Counted from the first letter of the stretch, positions 8,089-16,409 are shown. The stretch is 34,454 nt of DNA from Parvibaculum sp049651025 (GCF_049651025.1 NZ_JBASBH010000010.1:1-34454), one strand, 5' to 3'. Numbers and translations: made by a program. The notes: a model not told the origin generated them from the sequence alone.

Positions 8089-10137
8089 ATGTCGCGCTGG
8101 ATTGCCATTATCGCAGGCATCGTCGTGCTGCTGATCGCCGCTGTCGTCGCCGCGCCTCTGCTGATCCCGAGCGAAGTCTATAAGGAGCGCGTCGTCGCGC
8201 TGGTGAAGTCGCAGACCGGGCGCGATCTCGTCATCGGCGGCAATGTCGGCCTTTCTTTCTTCCCCCGCCTCGCCGTCAAGGTCGAGGATGTGCGCTTCTC
8301 CAATGCCTCATGGGGCAAGGACCGCGACATGGCGACCATGAAGGAGATGCGCGCGGCCCTGAAAATCATGCCGCTCTTCAAGGGCGAAGTGGAGATCGAC
8401 AGCTTTGTGCTCGTCGATCCGGTCATTCATCTTGAAGTGAAGGCGGATGGCACACCCAACTGGCAGTTTGAAACCGGCGCGCCTGCCGCACCGACGGCGA
8501 CCGGCAAGGCCGAAGGCAAGTCCAGCGCCTCCGTTCAGCAGATCCGTCTCGGCGAGGTCTCGATCAAGAACGGCGCGGCGACCTATCGCAATGCGCAATC
8601 CGGCGCGGCACTCGCTTTCGAGAAGGTCGATGTCGATCTGTCCCTGCCGGGCCTCGACGAACCTTTCGCGGCATCGGGCTCGCTCGTCTGGAACAGCGAA
8701 CCGTTGAAGCTCACGCTGAAGGCCGACCGTCCGCGCGCGCTGACAGAAGGCGGGCAGACACCGATTGAATTCGCGCTCTCGTCTTCAAAGGTCAATGCTA
8801 CCTATAAGGGCTCGATACAGGCGCTGGGCGGCGCGAAGTTTTCAGGCGGCGTCGATCTCGACGTGCCCTCGGTGCGCGAGCTTGCGCAATGGCTTGGCAG
8901 CCCGCTGCCCGCAGGCAACGGTTTCGGGCCGCTCTCGATCAAGGGCAATGCGCAAGGCAGCGGCAACACCTATACCTTCAACGACGCGCAGGTCGGCTTT
9001 GACGGCATGAATGCGACGGGCAAGGTGTCCGTGCAGACGGGCGGCGTGCGGCCCATGATCCGGGGTGGCCTCGCGCTCGATCGCATCGACGCGAATATCT
9101 ATCTCTCGTCGAGCGGCGCTGCGTCGCCGGCAACGCCGAGCCCTGCAAGCAGCGGCGGTTCGTCGGGAGGCGGCGCGGCGGAAAGCGGATGGAGCAACGA
9201 CCCGATCGATCTTTCCGGCCTCAAGGCGGCGGACGCCGATATTTCACTTTCGACGAAGGAGCTGCTCGTCAAGGAAATCAAGGTCGGCGAGAGCGCGCTC
9301 AATCTCAAGCTTGCCAATGGCGTGCTGACGGTCGATCTGAACAAGCTCGCCCTCTACAAGGGCGCCGGGTCCGGCTCGCTGACGCTGGATGGTTCAAACC
9401 GCGTTCCGCAACTCGATGCGGCCTTCTCGATTGCGGGCGTGCAGGCCGAGCCGCTTCTGACCGACGCGGCGGGCTTCAAGCGCCTCGACGGGTTGAGCGC
9501 GATCAGCTTCAACGTCAATGGCGTCGGGCACAGCCAGCGCGAAATCGTGAGCACGCTGGGCGGCAAGGGCGAGGTCAAATTCACCAATGGCGCAATCAAG
9601 GGCGTCAATCTTGCGCAACTTGCGCGCACCGTGCTCACCGCGCCTGCAACCGGCTGGCAGAGCGGCGGCTCGCAGGATACGGATTTCTCCGAACTCGGTG
9701 GCACCTTCACCATCGCCAAGGGCATTCTGACCAATAGCGATCTCAAGATGCTGAGCCCGCTTCTGCGCGTGACTGGTTCAGGCACGGTCGATCTGCCCAA
9801 TCGCATGCTCAACTATCGCGTCGAACCGAAACTTGCGGCGACGCTGCAAGGCCAGGGCGGCGGCGATGCCAAAGGCATCGAGGTGCCGGTCGTCATTGAA
9901 GGCCCCTGGGCGAGCCCGCGCTTCCGCCCCGACCTCGCCTCCATGCTGCAAAATCGCGAGCAGACCATCGAGACGATCAAGAGCCTCAAGGGCGAAGGCG
10001 GCAAGGAGATGCTGAAGGGATTGCTCGGCGGCGGCCAGAAGACCGAAACGCCGGCCGACGGCACTCCGGCCACAGGCGCAGCGCCTGAGGAAAAGTCGAA
10101 ACCAGCAGACGCGCTGAAAAAGCTCTTCGGCGGATAG
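8089..10137 (+). CDS. AsmA family protein
   Basis: A 682-residue protein with one N-terminal membrane segment (about residues 4-25) and a long region predicted to lie in the periplasm. It fits the AsmA family: the N-terminal part following VYKERVVALVKSQTGRDL, the PRLAVKVEDVRFSNASWG stretch and a C-terminal AsmA-like region with GKGEVKFTNGAIKGVNLAQLAR. AsmA-like proteins are bridge-like and are linked to lipid transport and outer-membrane homeostasis. A Ser/Gly/Ala/Pro-rich linker lies near residues 343-365 and the C terminus is a low-complexity Pro/Thr/Lys tail. The ATG at 8089 follows GGAG at 7-base spacing; the frame open upstream to 7837 overlaps aacS and is not coding. Confidence 0.9.
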   Translation: MSRWIAIIAGIVVLLIAAVVAAPLLIPSEVYKERVVALVKSQTGRDLVIGGNVGLSFFPRLAVKVEDVRFSNASWGKDRDMATMKEMRAALKIMPLFKGEVEIDSFVLVDPVIHLEVKADGTPNWQFETGAPAAPTATGKAEGKSSASVQQIRLGEVSIKNGAATYRNAQSGAALAFEKVDVDLSLPGLDEPFAASGSLVWNSEPLKLTLKADRPRALTEGGQTPIEFALSSSKVNATYKGSIQALGGAKFSGGVDLDVPSVRELAQWLGSPLPAGNGFGPLSIKGNAQGSGNTYTFNDAQVGFDGMNATGKVSVQTGGVRPMIRGGLALDRIDANIYLSSSGAASPATPSPASSGGSSGGGAAESGWSNDPIDLSGLKAADADISLSTKELLVKEIKVGESALNLKLANGVLTVDLNKLALYKGAGSGSLTLDGSNRVPQLDAAFSIAGVQAEPLLTDAAGFKRLDGLSAISFNVNGVGHSQREIVSTLGGKGEVKFTNGAIKGVNLAQLARTVLTAPATGWQSGGSQDTDFSELGGTFTIAKGILTNSDLKMLSPLLRVTGSGTVDLPNRMLNYRVEPKLAATLQGQGGGDAKGIEVPVVIEGPWASPRFRPDLASMLQNREQTIETIKSLKGEGGKEMLKGLLGGGQKTETPADGTPATGAAPEEKSKPADALKKLFGG

Positions 10138-10187
10138 CGCAAAGTTGCATGGCCGCGCTCTTCAGGGGCGCAGCCATACCGAGCGGT

Positions 10188-10676
10188 TCAGACCTTCTTC
10201 AGATCGGCAAGCTCGACATATTCCTTCACGCCGTTCACGCGATACATCTGACGCTGCAGGCGCGGATAGGTGCAGATGTCGATGGGCGCGCGCGTTCCAC
10301 CCATGAGATAGACGAGATCCTCGCCCGCATCGGCGGGAACGCGCATGGAATGGGCGGGTGAGTCTTTCGGGAAGACCATGACGTCGCCCGGACCGACAAG
10401 GCTCACTTCCTCGCCAATGGTCGCCTCCGCCCGGCCCGAAATCACATAGAGAAACTCTTCGTCCTGACCGTGAAAATGATGTTCCGTGGTCTCACGGCCC
10501 GGCTCCACGCGCACGAGATGCAGCCCCATATCCACGAGCCCGGCGAGATCGCCGAGCGAGCGGGTGTGGCGGACGACGTTGGCATTGAACTGATGGACAT
10601 GTCGCCTGGGCTCCAATGCGGCGATACGGGCAGCACTGAAATAGCAATCGACGGATTGTTTCTGATCCTTCGCCAT
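10188..10676 (-). CDS. Cupin domain protein
   Basis: A 162-residue single-domain cupin. Motif 1 has ligands H67, H69 and E74 followed by G81 (EHHFHGQDEEFLYVISG). Motif 2 is GPGDVMVFPKDSPAHS with the fourth ligand H109. All four metal ligands are therefore present. Such proteins bind Fe, Mn or Zn and act as small dioxygenases, isomerases or sensors; the substrate cannot be inferred. The ATG at 10676 has GGAGAACAA in front, a good ribosome site, and is preferred over an upstream TTG at 10706. It is divergent from the small membrane protein gene at 10783 and convergent with the AsmA gene, 50 bases away. Confidence 0.88.
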   Translation of the reverse strand: MAKDQKQSVDCYFSAARIAALEPRRHVHQFNANVVRHTRSLGDLAGLVDMGLHLVRVEPGRETTEHHFHGQDEEFLYVISGRAEATIGEEVSLVGPGDVMVFPKDSPAHSMRVPADAGEDLVYLMGGTRAPIDICTYPRLQRQMYRVNGVKEYVELADLKKV

Positions 10677-10782
10677 TTGTTCTCCATTCAACCCGAAGGC
10701 TGCCAAGCGAGGCTTTGTCCACAGGCCCTTGGCGTTCTACACTGTCCCTATTAGAGACTCACCGGACGGGGCGGCATCGCCT

Positions 10783-11034
10783 ATGATCTATAACGCCTTG
10801 TCGACGACGATAAAATTCATTCTGGTGGCGGTGCTTGTCGGCGCCGTCCTCAATGAATTTGATATCAGCGCCGACGAGGTGCTGAGGGATGTCGGCTTCA
10901 CGCCGCAACATATCGTGGCGGTCTTCCGCGAGGGCGTCGAGTGGGCGCTGCCTCATTTTCTCCTCGGAGCGCTGGTATTGATTCCAATCTGGCTGGTGAT
11001 CTTTTTGTTGAAGCCGCCCCGGCTGGGCAAGTGA
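10783..11034 (+). CDS. Small two-helix membrane protein (DUF6460-like)
   Basis: An 83-residue protein with two hydrophobic segments, about residues 9-24 (IKFILVAVLVGAVLNE) and 55-76 (HFLLGALVLIPIWLVIFLL), joined by an amphipathic stretch with EVLRDVGFTPQHIV. The pattern matches small alphaproteobacterial inner-membrane proteins of the DUF6460 type, as far as memory allows; function unknown. The ATG at 10783 is chosen over a TTG at 10729, which has no ribosome site. Its TGA stop overlaps the GTG start of the next gene by GTGA, a sign of coupled translation. Confidence 0.65.
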   Translation: MIYNALSTTIKFILVAVLVGAVLNEFDISADEVLRDVGFTPQHIVAVFREGVEWALPHFLLGALVLIPIWLVIFLLKPPRLGK

Positions 11035-11402
11035 GTATTTTGTTGAAACGCCTCGTTCTCGTCGCCGCGCTTGCGGCCACGTTCAATATACCTGCTGCTC
11101 TGGCGGCGGGGCGCAATGTCGGCAGCGGCCTTATCGGCAATACGGTCGAGCTGACCGGGCCTGCGGGCACGACCAAGATCTACTACACCAATTCCAAGAC
11201 CCTCATCGTGCATACGCCTGACGGGAAGAAGACCAAGGGCTGGTGGCGCGTCAAAGGCCGCAGCATCTGCACCCGCGTCGGCGAGAAGCCGGAAAACTGC
11301 ACCGAGCCCATGGTGGATGCGCCGGTTGCGGGCAATTCCGGCGTCATCGCCAGTCCCGAAGGCGACATCAAATGGGCGGTGACCAAGGGACGCGGCTTCT
11401 GA
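11031..11402 (+). CDS. Small secreted protein of unknown function
   Basis: A 123-residue protein starting at GTG 11031, which overlaps the preceding stop codon (GTGA). The first 25 residues form a signal peptide: K6-R7, a hydrophobic core LVLVAALAATF and cleavage after ALA. The mature part is about 98 residues with alternating hydrophobic residues, a GNTVELTG turn, a DGKKTKGWWRVKGRSICTR stretch and two cysteines (in SICTR and ENCTE) that could pair in the periplasm. The pattern of an early GN turn, DG, GxW and then IC resembles small periplasmic beta-barrel families, but no family is firmly recognised. Coupling to the upstream membrane gene suggests a shared envelope role. Confidence 0.65.
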   Translation: MSILLKRLVLVAALAATFNIPAALAAGRNVGSGLIGNTVELTGPAGTTKIYYTNSKTLIVHTPDGKKTKGWWRVKGRSICTRVGEKPENCTEPMVDAPVAGNSGVIASPEGDIKWAVTKGRGF

Positions 11403-11435
11403 ACGGGTGACTATTCGCACCCTGCCCGCTCGCCT

Positions 11436-11455
11436 AAAGTCGCCTCATCGACTTT
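11436..11455. terminator. Small inverted repeat between the secreted-protein gene and the SDR gene
   Basis: Arms AAAGTCG and CGACTTT enclose a 6-base loop in the 78-base gap between the stop at 11402 and the ATG at 11481. It may end the upstream transcript, but no T-tract follows and the stem is only 7 base pairs. Confidence 0.35.
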
Positions 11456-11480
11456 CATTCGAATCGCGGGGATTACCAAC

Positions 11481-12266
11481 ATGGGAAGACTTTCGGGCAA
11501 GCGGGCCATCGTCACAGGCGCGGGCAGCGGCATCGGTCGTGCGAGCGCCGTTCTCTTTGCTCTCGAGGGCGCACAGATCGTCGCCGTCGACCGGGTGGAG
11601 GATGCGGTGGACGAAACCGCCTCGATGATCCGCGCCAAGGGCGGCACCGTCACCTCGATTGCCGCAGATGCGGGCGACGAAAGCGCGGTCCAATCCATCA
11701 TCGATCATTGCCTCAAGGAATATGGCGGCCTCGATGTGGTTTACGCCAATGCGGGCATAAGCGGCGGAATGGTGCCGCTGCATGATCAGACGCCGGAATA
11801 CTGGACCGAAATTCTGCGCATCAACCTGATCGGCCCCTTCCTCGCGATCAAGCATGCCAGTCCGCACATGATCAAACAGGGCCACGGCTCGATCGTCTGC
11901 ACCGCTTCTGTCGCAGGCCTTCGCGCCAATGCGGGCGGCACGCCCTATAGCGCCAGCAAGGCGGGCGTCATCAGCCTTGTGCAGACGACGGCAAACGAGT
12001 TCTACGGCACCGGCGTGCGCGTCAATGCGATTTGCCCCGGCCTCATCGAAACCGGCATGACGAAGCCGATCTTCGACGGCGCAAGGGCACGCGGCACGGA
12101 AAGCAAGATCGGCCAGCTCAATCCTTTGAAGCGCAACGGCGTCCCTGAAGAAATCGCGCAGATGGCGCTATTCCTTGCCAGCGACGATGCCTCCTATGTC
12201 AACGGCCAGGCGATAGCCGTCGACGGCGGACTGTCGAGCACGCATCCCTTTTCCGGCAAGCGCTGA
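11481..12266 (+). CDS. Short-chain dehydrogenase/reductase (FabG-like fold)
   Basis: A 261-residue classical SDR. The cofactor loop is T12-GAGSGIG, NAG is at 90-92, the structural Asn is in RINLIG (N115) and the catalytic triad is S143-Y156-K160 (TASVAG, PYSASK). An Asp at the end of the second strand (VAVDRVE) favours NAD over NADP. The C-terminal half has the CPGLIETGMT stretch and ends SYVNGQAIAVDGGLSS, the usual FabG/BDH-like ending. The substrate is likely a secondary alcohol or 3-hydroxyacyl compound but cannot be fixed from sequence. The ATG at 11481 follows a GCGGGGA site. No cotranscribed partner is evident. Confidence 0.9.
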   Translation: MGRLSGKRAIVTGAGSGIGRASAVLFALEGAQIVAVDRVEDAVDETASMIRAKGGTVTSIAADAGDESAVQSIIDHCLKEYGGLDVVYANAGISGGMVPLHDQTPEYWTEILRINLIGPFLAIKHASPHMIKQGHGSIVCTASVAGLRANAGGTPYSASKAGVISLVQTTANEFYGTGVRVNAICPGLIETGMTKPIFDGARARGTESKIGQLNPLKRNGVPEEIAQMALFLASDDASYVNGQAIAVDGGLSSTHPFSGKR

Positions 12267-12272
12267 GAGATA

Positions 12273-12310
12273 GCGCCGCCCGCTACACGCGCTCTGGTGG
12301 CGGGCGGCGC
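12273..12310. terminator. Strong GC-rich hairpin after the SDR gene
   Basis: Perfect 11-base arms GCGCCGCCCGC (12273-12283) and GCGGGCGGCGC (12300-12310) enclose a 16-base loop, starting 7 bases after the SDR stop. Position and stem strength fit a transcription end for the SDR gene. There is no U-tract, so it may instead be a processing or stability element. Confidence 0.5.
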
Positions 12311-12396
12311 CAATCTGCCGGTTGACCGGGAATTGGCCCTGCCACGGACGATCCATGCCCGCCTCCGTTTGGCAAAAGCCCGGATTTCATCGTAGG

Positions 12397-12411
12397 TTAA
12401 CTCTTTATTGA
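12397..12411. promoter_or_regulatory. CtrA-box-like sequence upstream of the desaturase gene
   Basis: TTAA, seven bases, then TTGA, followed by CC. The alphaproteobacterial cell-cycle regulator CtrA binds TTAA-N7-TTAA, so this is one mismatch away. It lies 55 bases before the desaturase ATG in an otherwise GC-rich region. A single near-match can occur by chance. Confidence 0.25.
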
Positions 12412-12465
12412 CCATACCCGGTCGCGGCCGGGGCACATTCGCGCCTGCGGATGGGGGCATCTTCG

Positions 12466-13350
12466 ATGAACGCGATCACACCTGTCGGCGAACATGCGCA
12501 AGCCGTCCCGGACGCTTCGGCGATGGAGATTGCGCGCCGCCACACCAAGACGGGCGTAGACTGGACCACAATCGTCTGGACGGCCTGCGGCCTTGGCGTG
12601 ATCGCGCTTTCGACATGGGCCGGATGGAGCGGACAAGCGCCGCTCTGGCTCTGCTTCCTCACCAATCTCTATTTCATGTTCTTCATCTTCGCGACGATGC
12701 ACGAGGCATCGCACGGCAATATCGGCCATGGTCGTTCCGCCTGGCTCAACACGGTGCTCGGCTGGATCTGCGGCTCGGTCAACCTTGTGCCCTATCGTGG
12801 CTGGGGCGACCTGCACGTCTGGCATCACTCCTATGTCAATCATAGCGAGATGGACCCTGACGAGTGGGTGAAAGGTTCCAACCCGTTCAACGTCGTTTTC
12901 AGAGCGGCGACGATCCCGCAGCATTATCTGTATTTCTATGCCCGGACCCGCGCCTACGCGAAGGTGCGCGGCGGGCGCTTTGCCTATTTCTGGATCGTGA
13001 TGACCTGGGTCATTTCGCTCGGCATCAGCGGCACGCTCTGGGCGACGACCGGGAATTACAAGCTGCTCGTGCTCTGGCCGCTGGCCGGCTATATGTGCAT
13101 CTTCCTCATGGGCATGATGTTCGTCTGGTTCCCGCATTATCCGCGCGCGGGGAAGGGACGGACGGATAACAGCACCACCTATGTATTCCAGGGCCTCAAG
13201 GGCGCGTTGCTGCGCCCCTTCGACCTGTGGCAGTCCTATCATCTCGTCCATCACGCCTATCCGCGCGTGCCCTTTTACCGGCAGGGCAAGCTGTTCCGCG
13301 ATCTGCGCAAGCATATCGAGGCGGATGGCTCCCGGATCATCGAAGTCTAG
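12466..13350 (+). CDS. Membrane fatty acid desaturase/hydroxylase (three histidine boxes)
   Basis: A 294-residue integral membrane diiron enzyme of the fatty-acid desaturase superfamily. The histidine boxes are H79-x3-H83 (HEASH), H117-x2-H120-H121 (HVWHH) and H259-x2-H262-H263 (HLVHH), with H224 before the last box. Hydrophobic segments lie around 36-53, 60-78, 173-190 and 198-221. The order and spacing suit the desaturase / carotenoid-hydroxylase branch; the substrate could be an acyl lipid, a carotenoid or an alkane-like compound. Two in-frame ATGs exist. That at 12466 has GGGGG 8 bases upstream and is preferred; that at 12451 adds five residues. The stop interlocks with the next convergent gene in a CTAG. 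Confidence 0.87.
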   Translation: MNAITPVGEHAQAVPDASAMEIARRHTKTGVDWTTIVWTACGLGVIALSTWAGWSGQAPLWLCFLTNLYFMFFIFATMHEASHGNIGHGRSAWLNTVLGWICGSVNLVPYRGWGDLHVWHHSYVNHSEMDPDEWVKGSNPFNVVFRAATIPQHYLYFYARTRAYAKVRGGRFAYFWIVMTWVISLGISGTLWATTGNYKLLVLWPLAGYMCIFLMGMMFVWFPHYPRAGKGRTDNSTTYVFQGLKGALLRPFDLWQSYHLVHHAYPRVPFYRQGKLFRDLRKHIEADGSRIIEV

Positions 13351-13490
13351 CCTTCGCGGCGCTCGCTAATCTCTTCGAGTTCGCGTTCGAGCGCATCGGC
13401 GCGGCCTTCGGCAACGGTCGCTCGCACATAGAGCACGAGAAACATTGCAGCTAGCATGATGCCGCCGATGACAAATAAAACGCCCTGCAC
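13347..13490 (-). CDS. Small single-pass membrane protein with charged helix
   Basis: From a GTG at 13490, which follows GGGGGA at about 8-base spacing, the frame encodes 47 residues. A hydrophobic helix (VLFVIGGIMLAAMFLVLYV) is followed by an Arg/Glu-rich helix (ALERELEEISERREG) likely to form a short coiled coil in the cytoplasm. The frame is also open from ATG 13529, giving 60 residues, but that start lacks a ribosome site. The stop shares CTAG with the desaturase stop. No family recognised; the protein-like composition and clear start site support a real gene, though it is short. Confidence 0.5.
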   Translation of the reverse strand: MQGVLFVIGGIMLAAMFLVLYVRATVAEGRADALERELEEISERREG

Positions 13491-13559
13491 TTGCCCATTC
13501 CCCCGCGGTTCGCTTGCGCATCGCATCATAGCGAAAGCAGATGATCGAACGCCAGCGCG

Positions 13560-13829
13560 TCAGGCGGCGGCGTTGACGTTTGTCGTGCCGCCTGCATTCG
13601 AGACGGTTGCCCGCAACCTGCAGGGCCCGAGCGAAAAACCGCCCACGCCATTTTGCGTGAAGGTCACAGCCGGGCCGACCGAGAACCAGTTCGCGCCGTC
13701 GGGGCTTGCCTCAAGCGCCACGGTCGCGCCGCCAAATGTTCCCCAGGCCCAGAATGTTCCGGTGCCGCCCGTCCAGTCGATGAGAGCCGAGCTTCCGTTT
13801 GCCGTCGTGCCGTTCAAAATCGTTGCCAT
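13560..13829 (-). CDS. Small beta-rich protein, phage-structural-like
   Basis: An 89-residue protein with no signal peptide, rich in Gly, Thr, Ala and Asn and alternating in the way of a beta sandwich. Notable stretches are ALIDWTGGTGTFWAWGTFGG, TVALEASPDGANWFSVG and GPCRLRATVSNAGGTTNVN. The pattern of an aromatic-rich strand, an SPDGxNW turn and a C-terminal RLRA strand resembles small proteins seen near phage tail genes, but no family is firmly recognised. The ATG at 13829 has GAGG 8 bases upstream. It stands alone, with no phage gene beside it, and lies 99 bases downstream of the sulfatase stop on the same strand. Confidence 0.65.
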   Translation of the reverse strand: MATILNGTTANGSSALIDWTGGTGTFWAWGTFGGATVALEASPDGANWFSVGPAVTFTQNGVGGFSLGPCRLRATVSNAGGTTNVNAAA

Positions 13830-13928
13830 AGTTTCGTCCTCGCTATGCTGCGCTGCTGCGCCAATTCACGCGCATAGTCTCAGCGAGGTTTTCGCAGGCG
13901 AGGATTACTTGTCGGCCGGCCTATGGCA

Positions 13929-15458
13929 TCAGGCAAATCCGAGGCGGGCGAACTGGCTGTCCGGTACGTCGAGTTCCTTGAGGGCGACGCGCAGCCGTTC
14001 GGCAAGTTCCGCTTCAAGCGGCGTGCCCGCAAGGTTGCGGTCTTCGCTCGCATCCTCCTCCAGATCGTAGAGGTGATGCCCCGTGAAGCGCATGAAGGCC
14101 CAGAAGGGGAGCTTGTCGCCCGCCTGCCAATCCTGACGGATCACAGGAATGGTGCTGCCGGGCATATGGTCCAGATATGCGCGGTCGTCCGGCAGGGGAA
14201 GCTCCTGCTCGCGCGTCAGATGATGCGTCGGCATGGTCGACCAGCGGTTGGACAACATGGTGAGCGGCGCATTCGCGGCCCTGGGCCCGCGCGCATATTT
14301 GTAACGCCCGTCAACGAAATGAACCTCACGGCCCCAGACGCCGGTAAGCAGCCAGTCGCGGACGCTTGAGACTTCGCCGCGCAGCAGCGGCAGAAGCGAG
14401 CGGCCATGCGTGCGCTGGCGCACCTTGACGCCGAAGACATCGGCAAGCGTCGCAAAGAGGTCAACACTCGTCGTCAGCGCGTCGCATGTGCCGGGCGCAA
14501 TGCCCGGATGGGAGATGAGCAAAGGAATGTGGCCGAGCGTTTCGTAAATAGGGACGCCGGGCTTTCCCCAGATGTCCTTCTCGCCCAGATAGTGGCCATG
14601 ATCTGTGCAGAGGATGATAAGCGTGTCGTCCCAGAGTCCCTTGCGCTCAATCGCATCGATGATCTTGCCGAACCAGCGGTCGATCATGGTGAGCTTGCCG
14701 CCATAAGAGGCGCGAAGCTGATGCGCCTGCGCCTCGCTGAGTACGCCTTTCGCCAGCGCGCCCTGCATGTAAGGCGGCCAGATCAGATGCGGGCCTTCCC
14801 AATCCTTGTCATACATCGAGGCATAGGGTTCCGGCGTGTCGAAAGGTTCGTGCGGGTCGAACTCGTCGACGAAGAGCATGAAGCGCGCATGATGGCCTGC
14901 ATTTTCCTCAATCCACTTCGCCGCCGCGCCCATGGTACGGGGGCCGGGAAAATCTTCCTCGCCGCGAAAATATCCGCGCGAATTGTCATAGGGTATGTTC
15001 GGGCGGAATGAATTCGGCGCGCCGGTCCAGCTCGGATCGGGCCGCGTTTTCCAGGCATCGCCCTCATGGCCGCGCTGATAGTCCCAGGCTGTGAAGTCGA
15101 CATGAAAATTCTCGCCGCCCGTCTCGAAGAGATGAGGGTGATCCGAGATCAATTGCGTGACAACGCCCGCCTTGCGCAACTCATAGGTGATGGCGTCTTC
15201 CCAAAGCTCGATCGAGCCCCATGGCTTCCACAGAAAATCCAGCGCGCCGCAGAGAATGTCATGCCGTGCGGGCATGCAAGGCAACGAGCCCGTGTAGTGC
15301 TTCGTGAAGCGCGTCGCCCGTGCGGCGAAACGGTCGAGATTCGGCGTCGCGAATTCCTTGCCGCCATAACTTCCGAGCATGTGGCGATTGAGGCTGTCGA
15401 GCAGAATGACGACGACATTGTTCGGCGTCTTGCTCGGCTTCTGATTGATGTCGGCCAT
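13929..15458 (-). CDS. Sulfatase family hydrolase (arylsulfatase-like)
   Basis: A 509-residue protein of the type I sulfatase / alkaline phosphatase superfamily. The signature C61-M-P-A-R65 (SLPCMPARHDIL) is the site where Cys is oxidised to formylglycine by a maturase. Metal-site residues include D21 in VILLDS and D286-H287 in LCTDHGHYLGEK; H203 lies in FVDEFDPHEPF. There is no signal peptide, so the enzyme should be cytoplasmic, which would suit a small-molecule sulfate ester. Phosphonate or phosphodiester monoesters are alternatives within the superfamily. No maturase (formylglycine-generating enzyme or anSME) is present in the window. The start at 15458 has only a weak ribosome site. Confidence 0.9.
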   Translation of the reverse strand: MADINQKPSKTPNNVVVILLDSLNRHMLGSYGGKEFATPNLDRFAARATRFTKHYTGSLPCMPARHDILCGALDFLWKPWGSIELWEDAITYELRKAGVVTQLISDHPHLFETGGENFHVDFTAWDYQRGHEGDAWKTRPDPSWTGAPNSFRPNIPYDNSRGYFRGEEDFPGPRTMGAAAKWIEENAGHHARFMLFVDEFDPHEPFDTPEPYASMYDKDWEGPHLIWPPYMQGALAKGVLSEAQAHQLRASYGGKLTMIDRWFGKIIDAIERKGLWDDTLIILCTDHGHYLGEKDIWGKPGVPIYETLGHIPLLISHPGIAPGTCDALTTSVDLFATLADVFGVKVRQRTHGRSLLPLLRGEVSSVRDWLLTGVWGREVHFVDGRYKYARGPRAANAPLTMLSNRWSTMPTHHLTREQELPLPDDRAYLDHMPGSTIPVIRQDWQAGDKLPFWAFMRFTGHHLYDLEEDASEDRNLAGTPLEAELAERLRVALKELDVPDSQFARLGFA

Positions 15459-15604
15459 GGGTACTCACGCGCTGGCTGAGCACCGCATTGCGCTCAGGCC
15501 GACATACTATTCCATAGGCAACACGAAACAGAAAAGGCTGAATGTTCGCATGGCGGTCGGCGCCCCGATGCGCGACCACAACGAGGGCATGATCCGAATA
15601 CGAA

Positions 15605-16288
15605 TTAGCGCAGCCAGCTTATCCTTTCCGGCGAACCGTCGCGGTTGCGCAAATTGAAATAGAGAAGCGGCGCTGTGTCGTTATTGAACGCCGCCGCCAA
15701 TGCGGGCGAAGGCCGTTGCGCGCTTGTACCCAGAGCATCGCCGCGCGCTATGTCATCGCCTGCCTTCACCGCAATGCTCCCCAGACCGGCGATGACCAGA
15801 TGCCGGTGGCCCTCCAGTTCGATGATGACCATGCCGAGATAACCCTTGAATGGCCCCGCAAAGACAACTGTGCCGCGAACCGGACTGCGCAACAGGCAAT
15901 CGGGGTGAGCGAAGAGGACGACGCCCGGCAGCGCGGAACGATCGAGAGCTGCACGCTCTATCCGCATCATGCCGCTCTCGGCGATATGGCAGAGAGCTGC
16001 GGGTCGCGCTATTGGCATGATCGGTAGCGGCTCGGCTGCGAGAGAGCGCGACTTGTCGCTCGCGTCCCTGTTTGCGACCAGAGCTTCAATCGCGGCGCTG
16101 ATATCGCGACACATGGCATCGCTGCGCGAACGCAGCGCAGCGGTACCCGCCACGCATTCTCCAAGATCGACGCTTTCTACAATCGGCATGGCAGGCTGGC
16201 GCGAAAGCGGCGTTGAATGCCCGTCAAATCCGCCATGCATCGACAGGGCCGAAGCGCTCAGCAAAGCCGCAGAGAGATGGCGCCACAT
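15605..16288 (-). CDS. Secreted degenerate LytM (M23/EnvC-like) domain protein
   Basis: About 227 residues from the ATG at 16288, with a hydrophobic signal sequence at the N terminus (LSAALLSASALS). The C-terminal part reads as a LytM/M23 beta fold: SPVRGTVVFAGPFKGYLGMVIIEL, then a VKAGDDIARGDALGTS strand and the closing LLYFNLRNRDGSPERISWL. The last segment matches the LYFEIR...NPxxWL end of EnvC. The zinc ligands HxxxD and HxH of active M23 peptidases are missing at the expected places, so it is likely a non-catalytic activator or binding protein at the cell wall, as EnvC is for amidases. It lacks EnvC's long coiled coil. A TTG at 16318 with AAGG 7 bases upstream is an alternative start. 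Confidence 0.65.
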   Translation of the reverse strand: MWRHLSAALLSASALSMHGGFDGHSTPLSRQPAMPIVESVDLGECVAGTAALRSRSDAMCRDISAAIEALVANRDASDKSRSLAAEPLPIMPIARPAALCHIAESGMMRIERAALDRSALPGVVLFAHPDCLLRSPVRGTVVFAGPFKGYLGMVIIELEGHRHLVIAGLGSIAVKAGDDIARGDALGTSAQRPSPALAAAFNNDTAPLLYFNLRNRDGSPERISWLR

Positions 16289-16409
16289 CAGTGCCTGCCG
16301 TTTCTGCCCCCTAAACAAGAACGTACCTTCGTCCTCTATTCAGACAACAGGGAGAAATCATAGCCATTCCTGATTAATGCAGAAGTGTTCATCTGGATAC
16401 ACACAGTGT

